Below are positions 15,478-21,738 of a stretch of 21,738 nucleotides of DNA, piece by piece. The notes beneath the pieces are model-generated. The model was not told where the DNA came from. It made no database searches and saw nothing but the letters and a program-made list of their open reading frames with translations. Origin of the DNA: Prevotella sp. (GTDB lineage: Bacteria > Bacteroidota > Bacteroidia > Bacteroidales > Bacteroidaceae). Position numbers and translations under genes: made by a program. The stretch spans positions 1 to 21,738 of the forward strand of contig JAFRZC010000026.1 in the NCBI GenBank assembly GCA_017442765.1. Reading direction: 5' to 3'. Position 1 is the stretch's first letter. Every line of letters begins with the position of its first letter.

Positions 15478-16782
15478 ATGAAATACTATAGCACCAACCA
15501 AAAGGCCCCTATGGCCGATTTACATAAGGCCGTCGTGAAAGGACTGGCCGAAGACCGCGGACTCTACATGCCCGAGCGCATAGAGCAGTTGCCAAAGGAG
15601 TTTTTCCAGCATATTCAAGACATGTCGTTCCAGGATATTGCCTACAACGTGGCCAGTGCCTTCTTTGGCGAGGATGTCGACCTGGACGCCCTTCAGGAGA
15701 TTGTCTACGACACGCTTCCGTTCGATTGCCCCGTGGTCAAGATTACCGACAACATCTACACGCTTGAGCTGTTTCATGGCCCCACGCTGGCATTCAAGGA
15801 CGTAGGCGCCCGTTTCATGGCACGTCTGCTTCAGTATTTCATCCGAGAGGAAGGCCAGGAGCAGGTGAATGTGCTCGTGGCCACCAGCGGCGACACTGGC
15901 TCGGCCGTTGCCAATGGCTTCCTCGGTGTCGATGGCATTCACGTCTATGTGCTCTATCCGAAAGGGAAAGTAAGTCCCATCCAGGAGTGCCAGTTCACCA
16001 CACTCGGCCAGAATATCACCGCCATCGAGGTCGACGGCGTGTTCGACGACTGCCAGGCGCTGGTGAAGGCGGCTTTCATGGATCAAGAATTGAATGAGCA
16101 CATGCGGCTCACATCCGCCAACTCCATCAATGTGGCACGGTTCCTGCCCCAGGCTTTCTACTATTTCCATGCTTATGCGCAGATGAAGAGGCAAGGTCCG
16201 GCCGACCAACTGGTGATGTGTGTGCCCAGCGGTAATTTCGGCAACATTTGCGCAGCCTTGTTCGGCCACCGCATGGGATTGCCCGTGAAGCGTTTCATTG
16301 CCGCCAATAATGCCAACGACATCTTCTATCACTATCTGCAAACCGGCAAATACGAGCCCAAGGCCTCCGTCCAGACGCTGGCCAATGCGATGGATGTGGG
16401 CGACCCCTCAAACTTTGCCCGCATCTACGACCTCTACCAAGGCTCTCACGAGGCCATCACAAGCATCATCAGCGGTGCCACCTATAACGACGAGCAGATT
16501 GCCGAGGCCATGCGCCATTGTTACGCCGCGACGGACTACACGCTCGACCCCCACGGAGCATGCGGCTACCGTGCGCTGAGCGAAGGACTGGCCGAAGGTG
16601 AGACGGGTGTGTTTTGCGAGACAGCCCATCCGGCGAAGTTCAAAGAGAAGGTCGATAGCATTCTCGGCATCGACATCGAGATTCCCGAGCGGCTGGCTGC
16701 CTTCATGAAGGGCGAGAAGCAAAGCATTGCCATGAGCAAAGACTTCTCGGACTTCAAGCAGTACCTCATGCGCCAGTCTTAG
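15478..16782 (+). CDS. thrC: Threonine synthase
   Basis: The 434-residue PLP enzyme converts O-phosphohomoserine to threonine, the last step of the pathway. It begins MKYYSTNQKAPMADLHKAVVKGLAEDRGLYMPE, as expected for the long bacterial ThrC type. The PLP lysine is K107 in LAFKDVGARF, and ATSGDTGSAVANGF and VPSGNFGNICA are the phosphate- and PLP-binding loops. The C-terminal ETAHPAKFKEKV is also typical. It is the third gene of the operon, 22 bases after the ApgM-type gene, and is followed by two terminators. Confidence 0.95.
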   Translation: MKYYSTNQKAPMADLHKAVVKGLAEDRGLYMPERIEQLPKEFFQHIQDMSFQDIAYNVASAFFGEDVDLDALQEIVYDTLPFDCPVVKITDNIYTLELFHGPTLAFKDVGARFMARLLQYFIREEGQEQVNVLVATSGDTGSAVANGFLGVDGIHVYVLYPKGKVSPIQECQFTTLGQNITAIEVDGVFDDCQALVKAAFMDQELNEHMRLTSANSINVARFLPQAFYYFHAYAQMKRQGPADQLVMCVPSGNFGNICAALFGHRMGLPVKRFIAANNANDIFYHYLQTGKYEPKASVQTLANAMDVGDPSNFARIYDLYQGSHEAITSIISGATYNDEQIAEAMRHCYAATDYTLDPHGACGYRALSEGLAEGETGVFCETAHPAKFKEKVDSILGIDIEIPERLAAFMKGEKQSIAMSKDFSDFKQYLMRQS

Positions 16783-16818
16783 CAGGAAAAAGACGGAATC
16801 TAATGTATACCATCAAAA

Positions 16819-16848
16819 AAAGCCCTAGCTTGAGAAAGTCGGGGCTTT
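16819..16848 (+). terminator. First terminator after the threonine operon
   Basis: AAAGCCC (16819-16825) pairs with GGGCTTT (16842-16848), with a smaller AGCTT/AAGT helix inside. It is preceded by an A-run and followed by only a short T stretch, so it is weaker than the next hairpin. Confidence 0.6.
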
Positions 16849-16861
16849 GCAATAAAAAATT

Positions 16862-16893
16862 GAGGGTGTGCCTATTTTGACACACCCTCTTTT
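16862..16893. terminator. Bidirectional terminator for the threonine operon and tRNA-Ser
   Basis: A perfect 9-base stem GAGGGTGTG/CACACCCTC (16862-16870 with 16881-16889) has TTTT on the plus side and AATTTTTTATT on the minus side. It serves the threonine operon in one direction and the converging tRNA-Ser in the other. Confidence 0.9.
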
Positions 16894-16915
16894 GCATGTT
16901 TTGGAATTTCTCCTT

Positions 16916-17006
16916 TGGCGGAAGGTGAGGGATTCAAACCCCCGATACCCGAAAGGGGTATACCGGATTTCGAGTCCAGCGCGATCGATCACTCTGCCAA
17001 CCTTCC
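16916..17006 (-). tRNA. tRNA-Ser (anticodon CGA), CCA encoded
   Basis: On the minus strand the gene folds as a class-II tRNA. Acceptor GGAAGGT (17006-17000) pairs with ACCTTCC (16926-16920); the anticodon arm is CTGGA-CTCGAAA-TCCGG with anticodon CGA; the variable arm is long (ATACCCC-TTTC-GGGGTAT); and the T arm is GGGGGTTTGAATCCCTC. The long variable arm and CGA mean serine, reading UCG codons. The discriminator is G (16919), followed by an encoded CCA (16918-16916). Confidence 0.95.
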
Positions 17007-17023
17007 TTTTTCGTTTGCGGCTG

Positions 17024-17054
17024 CAAATTTACGAATTATTTTTGAAACGACAAA
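17024..17054 (-). promoter_or_regulatory. Promoter of tRNA-Ser
   Basis: On the minus strand TTTG (17054-17051), a 19-base spacer and TAAATTTG (17031-17024) match the consensus and place the transcript start about 10 bases before the tRNA. The -33 element lies just past the yigZ stop codon, so the tRNA has its own start even if operon read-through occurs. Confidence 0.8.
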
Positions 17055-17055
17055 A

Positions 17056-17643
17056 TTATTCGAAAGATAATTTTTTCAAACGCGCCCGAAGCTGGTCGGA
17101 TTCGCTTTTTTTGATGCTCATTTTCAACTCACAGGTGTTGTCGAATGTCTGACTGATGATTCTCGGGTTCATCTCTTTCACGATGCGCATCACATCGTTC
17201 ATCATGGGATAGGTGAAGGTGTAGCTGACGATTTCCTCCACCTGTCGCTCCTCCATCTGACTATGGGCGATGGCATCGGCGGCGGCCGTCTTGTAGGCTA
17301 CGATGAGTCCGCCCGTCCCGAGATTCACGCCGCCATAATAGCGTATGACCACGATGAGAATGTCGGTCAACTCGTTCGAGTTGATTTGTCCGAGAATGGG
17401 CTTGCCGGCCGTCGAACTGGGCTCCCCGTCGTCGTTGGCACGGAAATCCGTTCGTTCGGCACCCAGCATGTAGGCATAGCATACGTGGCGGGCATCGTAG
17501 TATTTCTTGCGATAGGCGGCAATGAGCTCCTTCACCTCGTCGACGGTCTCGACATGGTGGGCAAAGGCGAGGAACTTACTACGCTTCTCGGTGTAGTAGC
17601 CCTCGCCTATTTGGTTCGTAATCGTGTGATAGGTATCAGTCAT
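17056..17643 (-). CDS. yigZ: YigZ/IMPACT family protein
   Basis: The 195-residue protein has the UPF0029/IMPACT N-terminal domain (about 15-125: YYTEKRSKFLAFAHHV, HVCYAYMLG, and the signature DDGEPSSTAGKPIL then RYYGGVNLGTGGLIVAYKTA) and a C-terminal DUF1949-like ferredoxin-fold domain (about 135-195). The eukaryotic relative IMPACT modulates the kinase GCN2; the bacterial role is not settled. Its start codon directly follows the stop of the DUF1015 gene with no spacer, so the two are translationally close and surely co-transcribed. An AT-rich inverted repeat (17052-17059 with 17067-17074) spans its last codons but lacks a T tract, so it is only a weak terminator candidate. Confidence 0.88.
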   Translation of the reverse strand: MTDTYHTITNQIGEGYYTEKRSKFLAFAHHVETVDEVKELIAAYRKKYYDARHVCYAYMLGAERTDFRANDDGEPSSTAGKPILGQINSNELTDILIVVIRYYGGVNLGTGGLIVAYKTAAADAIAHSQMEERQVEEIVSYTFTYPMMNDVMRIVKEMNPRIISQTFDNTCELKMSIKKSESDQLRARLKKLSFE

Positions 17644-18891
17644 TTACGAGAGTTTGTGGATGATGAGTCCGCTACGCAGCTTGGGCTCAAACCATGTGGC
17701 CTTCGGCGGCATGATCTTACCGCTATCGGCAATGTCCATGATTTGTTGCATGCTGACGGGATAGAGGGCCAGTGCGGCACGCATCTCGCCACTATCTACA
17801 CGGCGCTTCAACTCGCCAAGACCGCGCAATCCACCCACGAAGTCGATGCGCTGGCTGGAGCGCAGGTCGCCAATCTGGAGGATTTCGTCGAGGATGAGAC
17901 GGCTGCTGATGTCGACGTCGAGCACGCCAATGGGGTCGTTATTGTCGTAGGTGCCTTCCTTGGCGGTGAGGCTATACCAATGCTCGTCCAGATAGAGTGA
18001 GAACTCGTGCAGGCGTGCGGGCTTGTAGATGTCGGTGCCCTTGTCCTCTACGATGAAGTTCTTGCGCAGGGCCTCGAGGAACTGCTCAGAGGTGAGTCCG
18101 TTGAGGTCTTTCACCACGCGGTTGTAGTCGAGGATGGTGAGCTGGCTTGCCTGGAAGCAAACGGCCATGAAGTAGTTGTACTCCTCGTCGCCACGGTGGT
18201 TGGGGTTCTGCTTCTGTTTCTCGGCACCCACGAGTGCGGCGGCGGCAGAGCGGTGGTGACCGTCGGCAATATAGAGCGACGGCATCTTGGCAAACTCATC
18301 GGTGACGGTCTTGATGTCGGCGTCGTTGCTGATGACCCACAACTGATGGCGGAAGCCGTCGATGGGGGCTATGAAGTCGTACTCGGGCTCGGTGGCAGCA
18401 TAGCGCATGATGAGCTGGTCGAGCACCTCGTTGTCGGGATAGGCGAAGAACACGGGCTCGATATTGGCATTGTTCACGCGTACGTGCTTCATGCGGTCTT
18501 CCTCCTTGTCGCGGCGGGTCAGCTCATGCTTCTTGATGACGCCGGTGAGATAGTCGTTCACGTAGGCGCCCACCACCAGTCCGTACTGGGTCTTGCCGTT
18601 CATGGTCTGAGCGTAGATATAGTACTGCTCCTTGTCGTCCTGGACGAGCCAGCCCTTGTCCTGGAACTTCTGGAAGTTCTGGGCAGCCTTCTCGTAGACG
18701 CGCGGGTCGTACTCGCTCGTTCCCACGGGGAAGTCGATTTCGGGCTTGATGATGTGATAGAGGCTCATCTCGTTGTCGCCAGCCTCGGCGCGGGCCTCTT
18801 CAGAGTCGAGCACGTCGTAGGGGCGCGACTCCACTTTCTCTACTAGTTCTTTTGGTGGGCGGATGCCCTTGAAAGGTTTAATGATTGCCAT
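17644..18891 (-). CDS. DUF1015 family protein
   Basis: The 415-residue cytoplasmic protein begins MAIIKPFKGIRP and matches the DUF1015 family over its whole length. The best signature is YIADGHHRSAAA in the middle, with conserved RPYDVL near the N-terminus. The fold is related to the ParB/sulfiredoxin group, which includes nucleotide-dependent kinases, but I know of no function I can assert for this member. In Bacteroidetes such genes are often near serine biosynthesis genes, none of which is in this window. It is the middle gene of HIT - DUF1015 - yigZ, 21 bases after the HIT gene and abutting yigZ. Confidence 0.85.
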   Translation of the reverse strand: MAIIKPFKGIRPPKELVEKVESRPYDVLDSEEARAEAGDNEMSLYHIIKPEIDFPVGTSEYDPRVYEKAAQNFQKFQDKGWLVQDDKEQYYIYAQTMNGKTQYGLVVGAYVNDYLTGVIKKHELTRRDKEEDRMKHVRVNNANIEPVFFAYPDNEVLDQLIMRYAATEPEYDFIAPIDGFRHQLWVISNDADIKTVTDEFAKMPSLYIADGHHRSAAAALVGAEKQKQNPNHRGDEEYNYFMAVCFQASQLTILDYNRVVKDLNGLTSEQFLEALRKNFIVEDKGTDIYKPARLHEFSLYLDEHWYSLTAKEGTYDNNDPIGVLDVDISSRLILDEILQIGDLRSSQRIDFVGGLRGLGELKRRVDSGEMRAALALYPVSMQQIMDIADSGKIMPPKATWFEPKLRSGLIIHKLS

Positions 18892-18912
18892 AATAGTATT
18901 TTGATTGTAAGA

Positions 18913-19338
18913 TTAAAGGTATTGCTTGATTTGGCCGATCATCTGCGCATACTCCTCGTCGGTGAGGTAGACCTTGCCGGGGTTCATCTGGAAGGTTCCG
19001 CCGTAGTCGGGGCCGTCGACATATTTCGGGGCGAGATGGAAATGCAAGTGCGAGAGCTTGTCGCTATAGGCACCATAGTTGATTTTCTCGGGTTGGAAGG
19101 CCTGTTGCATGGCCCAGGTGACGCGCGCCACATCGGCCATGAAGGCGTTGCGCTCATCGTCGGAGAGCTCGTTCAGGTCGTTCACATGACCATTGTAGGC
19201 CACCAGGCAACGGCCGCGATAGGTCTGCTCCTTGAAGAGGAATGCCCGCGAGACGGAGAGCTCGCAAATCTCTATCATCAGGTCGTGCAACGTTTGGTTG
19301 TTGGTGCAGTAGAGGCACTGCTTGGGATCGCTTTGCAT
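18913..19338 (-). CDS. HIT-family nucleotide hydrolase/transferase-like protein
   Basis: The 141-residue protein carries the histidine-triad motif HLHFHLAPKY (about 95-104), whose central histidine attacks the alpha-phosphate of nucleotide substrates. It has an N-terminal CLYC pair (Cys8, Cys11), probably a zinc site as in several HIT proteins. Family members hydrolyse AMP-lysine, AMP conjugates or dinucleoside polyphosphates; the substrate here is unknown. It heads the minus-strand operon and is divergent from the GH5-type gene. Confidence 0.88.
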   Translation of the reverse strand: MQSDPKQCLYCTNNQTLHDLMIEICELSVSRAFLFKEQTYRGRCLVAYNGHVNDLNELSDDERNAFMADVARVTWAMQQAFQPEKINYGAYSDKLSHLHFHLAPKYVDGPDYGGTFQMNPGKVYLTDEEYAQMIGQIKQYL

Positions 19339-19380
19339 AGTTGGAATGTATTTGAAATCGTGTTTTTACTATTAACCGTG

Positions 19381-19411
19381 CAAAATTACTGAGAAGTTCT
19401 GAGAAATCAAA
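19381..19411 (-). promoter_or_regulatory. Promoter of the HIT-DUF1015-yigZ operon
   Basis: On the minus strand TTTG (19411-19408), a 19-base spacer and TAATTTTG (19388-19381) match the consensus. The transcript would start about 35 bases before the HIT start codon. The -33 element lies inside a 16-base palindromic sequence. Confidence 0.75.
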
Positions 19412-19421
19412 ATCTTTTGAT
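19406..19421. promoter_or_regulatory. Palindrome in the divergent promoter region
   Basis: ATCAAAA-TC-TTTTGAT is a perfect 7-base inverted repeat with a 2-base centre. It overlaps the -33 element of the HIT operon and lies 17 bases upstream of the GH5-type gene's -33-like element, so a bound dimer could affect both promoters. No regulator is recognised. Confidence 0.45.
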
Positions 19422-19438
19422 ACTATTTTTGCAATTGT

Positions 19439-19470
19439 CTTGCCACTTTCGAAGATAATTCATATATTTG
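19439..19470 (+). promoter_or_regulatory. Promoter of the GH5-type glycosidase gene
   Basis: CTTG (19439-19442, near TTTG), a 20-base spacer and TATATTTG (19463-19470) fit the consensus. The start of transcription near 19477 lies after the upstream in-frame ATG at 19468, so translation should begin at 19501. Confidence 0.7.
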
Positions 19471-19500
19471 TGCCATCAGAACAAAAAACGACTAGTCACC

Positions 19501-21180
19501 ATGAGAAGATTCTTCCTGCTGCTCGCCGCCGCCATCATGGCCGTGGCCGCCCATGCCCAGTCAGGCTCTTTTGAGACGGCCACCGAGGCCATCGCCCACA
19601 TGAAGGTGGGCTGGAACCTGGGCAACACGCTCGACGCCCACGACGGCGCCAATGCCTGCCCCGACATCGTCAGGTCGGAAACCATGTGGGGACAGCCCCT
19701 CACCCGTCCTGCCCTGATGACCATGATGCGCGATGCCGGCTTCGGAGCCATACGCATACCCGTCACCTGGTTCCCCCACATGGACAACGAGGGAAAGGTC
19801 GACGAGGCATGGATGAAGCGAGTGCACGAGGTGGTTGACTACGTGCTCGACACAGGCCTCTACTGCGTGCTCAACGTGCACCACGACACTGGCTCGGGCG
19901 ACGCCCACTGGCTACATGCCAACACCGACACCTACCAGCAGCAGCACGCACGCTACGAATACCTGTGGCGGCAGATAGCCAACGAGTTCAGCAGCTACGG
20001 CGAGCGACTTCTCTTCGAGAGCTACAACGAGATGCTCGACCGCTACAACTCGTGGTGCTTCGCCACCTTTGCCCGCTCGGGAGGATACGACGCCACCGAG
20101 GCCGCCGATGCCTACGAAGCCATCAACCGCTATGCGCAGAGCTTTGTCGACGTGGTGCGCCAGACGGGAGGCAACAACGCCCACCGCAACCTCGTGGTCA
20201 ACACCTACGGCGCCTGCTCGGGTGGCGGCACTTGGAACGCCCACCTGAAAGACCCCCTGAAGGAGATGCAACTGCCCACCGACCCTGCCGGAAGCGGCCA
20301 CCTCATCTTCCAGGTGCACGCCTACCCCAACGTGAAAAACCTCAGTAGCATGCGAACCGAGATGGAGGACATGTTCAACGCCCTCAGCGAGCACCTCGTC
20401 AGCAAGGGAGCACCCGTCATCATCGGCGAATGGGGTACGGCCAACGACGGTGAGACCGACTACGACGTGCGGCGCGACAACGTGATGGTCTTCGTCGACT
20501 ACTTCATCGGCAAGGCAAAGGCCAGCAACATGGGTACCTTCTGGTGGATGGGACTCACCAACGGCCCCATACGCTCCCTGCCAGCCTTCAGCCAGCCCGA
20601 CCTCGCCGAGCGCATCGTCAAGGCCTACCACGGCAGCTCGTTCTCGCCCGTCATTCCCGAGCTCGACGACATCGACCACCACTACACCATCAGCTACAAC
20701 AGCCAGTGGAGCGAGGCCAACCTCTACGACTCGTCCTTCCAGCTCACCACCTATAAAGGTATCAAGGTGGAACTGGCCGAGCAGCCGGCCGGCAACCTGC
20801 AGGTGAAAGTCTATGGCGAGAGCGACAACCAGCAGCAATTCCAGCCACTGAGCCAAACCGTCAGCACCATCACCTTCAACAGCTCCACGCTAGGCTCCAC
20901 CGTCAAGCGCATCACCCTGCAATACACCCAGTCGTCGCCCTTCACGACCGTCGTCAAGCGAGCCGCACTCATCAAGGCCGACGGCACCGAGGTCACCACC
21001 ATGCTCAACGCCTTCTGGGGCTGCTCGGTAGAGCTCAACGTTAGCACCTCCTCCGTGCCGGCCATCCACTCGGCAGACAGCCCGACCGACGATGCCGTCT
21101 ACTCTCTCGACGGCCGCCGCGTCAGTCATCCCAAGAAGGGTGTCTACATCAGGCAGGGCAAGAAATATGTCATCCGCTGA
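19501..21180 (+). CDS. Secreted GH5-type glycoside hydrolase (endoglucanase-like) with C-terminal sorting-like tail
   Basis: The 559-residue product has a signal peptide (MRRFFLLLAAAIMAVAAHAQ). A GH5 TIM barrel (about 25-375) opens with GWNLGNTLDAH and contains GFGAIRIPVTW, LNVHHD, the acid/base FESYNEM (Glu177), HAYP and the nucleophile IIGEWG (Glu310). Endo-beta-1,4-glucanase, xyloglucanase or mannanase activity is plausible; the exact glycan is not readable. Residues about 395-520 form a beta-rich module, likely carbohydrate-binding but unassigned. The last 27 residues (VYSLDGRRV, then GVYIRQGKKYVIR) resemble C-terminal tails of many Prevotella secreted proteins, similar to type IX secretion sorting domains. 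No susCD pair is near, so it is not in a visible polysaccharide utilisation locus. Its coding sequence is more GC-rich than the left half of the window. Confidence 0.88.
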   Translation: MRRFFLLLAAAIMAVAAHAQSGSFETATEAIAHMKVGWNLGNTLDAHDGANACPDIVRSETMWGQPLTRPALMTMMRDAGFGAIRIPVTWFPHMDNEGKVDEAWMKRVHEVVDYVLDTGLYCVLNVHHDTGSGDAHWLHANTDTYQQQHARYEYLWRQIANEFSSYGERLLFESYNEMLDRYNSWCFATFARSGGYDATEAADAYEAINRYAQSFVDVVRQTGGNNAHRNLVVNTYGACSGGGTWNAHLKDPLKEMQLPTDPAGSGHLIFQVHAYPNVKNLSSMRTEMEDMFNALSEHLVSKGAPVIIGEWGTANDGETDYDVRRDNVMVFVDYFIGKAKASNMGTFWWMGLTNGPIRSLPAFSQPDLAERIVKAYHGSSFSPVIPELDDIDHHYTISYNSQWSEANLYDSSFQLTTYKGIKVELAEQPAGNLQVKVYGESDNQQQFQPLSQTVSTITFNSSTLGSTVKRITLQYTQSSPFTTVVKRAALIKADGTEVTTMLNAFWGCSVELNVSTSSVPAIHSADSPTDDAVYSLDGRRVSHPKKGVYIRQGKKYVIR

Positions 21181-21300
21181 CATCCCGGCAACAGCCCAGA
21201 ATTGCGCCCGTGCACTCTCCCCAGTGCCGGGCACGCTGGCCGCTGAGCCCCAACCTTCGGCCAGCCAAATTCAAGCGAGAAGCGAGAAGCGATTAGTTTG
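21181..21300. other. Non-coding stretch after the GH5-type gene, with a GC-rich hairpin
   Basis: No gene is seen here. GCTGGCCG (21235-21242) pairs perfectly with CGGCCAGC (21258-21265) over a 15-base loop, but no T tract follows on either side, so terminator function is uncertain. A second short repeat (GTGC/GCAC near 21223-21234) lies just before it. Confidence 0.5.
21273..21293. repeat. Three tandem 7-base repeats (AAGCGAG)
   Basis: AAGCGAG, AAGCGAG, AAGCGAT in exact register. It is a second, unrelated heptanucleotide repeat and lies near the point where GH5-flanking sequence meets the rRNA-leader-like sequence. Confidence 0.8.
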
Positions 21301-21340
21301 ATCATCATTTCTTGGCGAATATCTATTTCTATTACAACTA

Positions 21341-21470
21341 CATGTCAAAGAACGCTCGGCGTGCCGAAACCCTCACGGGGTAACGTTTCGTTACTCCATC
21401 GGCATCCATTTAGACCCTTTTATGATATTTAAATACATTGATTGTGATACATAAACGGACGCTTCCGTTT
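21341..21470 (-). ncRNA. Structured leader resembling an rRNA operon leader, without a following 16S gene
   Basis: Read on the minus strand from the predicted start near 21470, the RNA would begin with a perfect 8-base hairpin (21471-21464 with 21459-21452, loop AGCG). A three-way fold follows: outer helix TGCCGA/TCGGCA (21404-21399 with 21367-21362), a GTAACG-AAA-CGTTAC helix (21394-21380) and a CCC/GGG helix (21379-21370). Then comes GTTCTTTGACATG (21353-21341), similar to boxA antitermination sites of Bacteroidetes rrn leaders. No 16S sequence follows toward lower coordinates. It could be a broken rrn leader, an unrelated small RNA, or an assembly join. Confidence 0.5.
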
Positions 21471-21476
21471 ACCCTA

Positions 21477-21508
21477 CAAAGATACAAAAAATTTTTGAAA
21501 CCACCAAA
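21477..21508 (-). promoter_or_regulatory. Strong promoter of the rRNA-leader-like transcript
   Basis: On the minus strand TTTG (21508-21505), a 20-base spacer rich in A and T, and TATCTTTG (21484-21477) give a consensus Bacteroidetes promoter. It points toward the 3' end of the GH5-type gene and so could make RNA antisense to it. Confidence 0.8.
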
Positions 21509-21555
21509 TTTCTCATGCCGCAAACGACCCGTTTTCGCCCGGTTTCAGCTAGTAT

Positions 21556-21737
21556 TTTTGTCTGTGGCAGTTGCGAGGATAGAATCAGAGAGCCGCAGAC
21601 CCGGCTCGTTGACGAGGACCGCCTGACTTTGTAGTTAGAACCAGTGTCGCAAATTGCGACGGTGGTTTGCCTTCTTCATCTACGTGTTTTCTCAGAGAGT
21701 CTCGAGTGTTTTGATACCCCTGCCGTCTAGCCACATT
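21556..21737 (-). pseudogene. Broken BRO-N (phage antirepressor-type) coding fragment
   Basis: Three frames read on the minus strand give pieces of one domain in order: GYQNTRDSLRKHVDEEGK and SQFATL (21737-21642), then GSNYKVRR (21642-21619), then VLVNEPGL (21619-21596), then SLILSSQLPQTK (from 21591). Together they follow the BRO-N pattern: GYxNxxxAxxxHVDxEDK, SQxxTxG, xxVNESGLYSLILSSxLPxAK. Such proteins are phage or mobile-element antirepressors that bind DNA. Three frame changes within about 60 bases mean a decayed gene or sequence errors at the window edge. The usual downstream part (KFKRWVTSEVLP) is replaced by the rRNA-leader-like promoter region. The N-terminus lies beyond the window. 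Confidence 0.7.
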
Positions 21738-21738
21738 C

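Noticed and set aside
17052..17074. AAAATTAT/ATAATTTT inverted repeat as the terminator of the HIT operon
   Set aside because: The stem has no GC pairs, and the minus-strand continuation is not a T tract; it also overlaps the tRNA-Ser -33 element.
17263..18846. Two long plus-strand frames opposite yigZ and the DUF1015 gene
   Set aside because: Both are Val/Gly/Leu-rich shadow translations; the minus-strand genes have clear family signatures.
21295..21306. AGTTTGATCATC on the plus strand, like the 5' end of 16S rRNA
   Set aside because: The match stops after about 12 bases and lies on the strand opposite to the rRNA-like leader, so it is not a 16S start.
21438..21626. 62-codon plus-strand frame at the right end
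   Set aside because: It runs antisense to the promoter and the BRO-N remnant, has no start context and resembles no family.

Overview
The window looks like chromosomal DNA of a Bacteroidales bacterium, most likely Prevotella or a close relative. Five things point there: promoters of the Bacteroidetes type (TTTG, 19-21 bases, TAnnTTTG); almost no Shine-Dalgarno sites; a DUF4369/TlpA-type exported thioredoxin protein; a DUF4738-like lipoprotein; and an exported glycosidase with a C-terminal tail common in Prevotella secreted proteins. No 16S gene is present to settle the genus.

Layout. The left edge (2-141) is the last piece of an IS30-family transposase and its terminal sequence. Then come a tandem thioredoxin protein (257-2542) with a strong terminator, and a probable operon of a small His/Cys-rich membrane protein, a TonB-dependent receptor with a His/Asp/Glu-rich loop (probably a zinc or similar metal receptor) and a DUF4038/GH140-like glycosidase (2792-6711). 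Tryptophanase (7007-8383) sits behind a leader of about 235 bases that holds a 23-codon ORF and a terminator-like hairpin. A strong shared terminator separates it from exodeoxyribonuclease III and a lipoprotein on the minus strand, which are divided by nine tandem 7-base repeats.

The middle holds NADP-type glutamate dehydrogenase and a threonine operon (11739-16782). In it, aspartokinase-homoserine dehydrogenase and threonine synthase flank an ApgM-type protein that occupies the place of homoserine kinase. A pair of terminators and tRNA-Ser(CGA) follow, then a minus-strand operon of HIT protein, DUF1015 protein and a YigZ/IMPACT protein. A GH5-type glycosidase is transcribed divergently from that operon.

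The right edge (21181-21738) has no intact gene. On the minus strand it holds a fragment of a BRO-N (phage antirepressor-type) coding sequence broken across three frames, followed by a very good promoter and a structured leader with a boxA-like motif. This resembles a ribosomal RNA operon leader, but no 16S gene follows. Both window edges are therefore multi-copy or mobile sequence.

The most interesting candidates are the tryptophanase leader ORF with its hairpin, and the orphan rRNA-like leader joined to the broken BRO-N fragment. Most of the rest is ordinary metabolism: amino-acid synthesis and breakdown, DNA repair, polysaccharide use and metal uptake.
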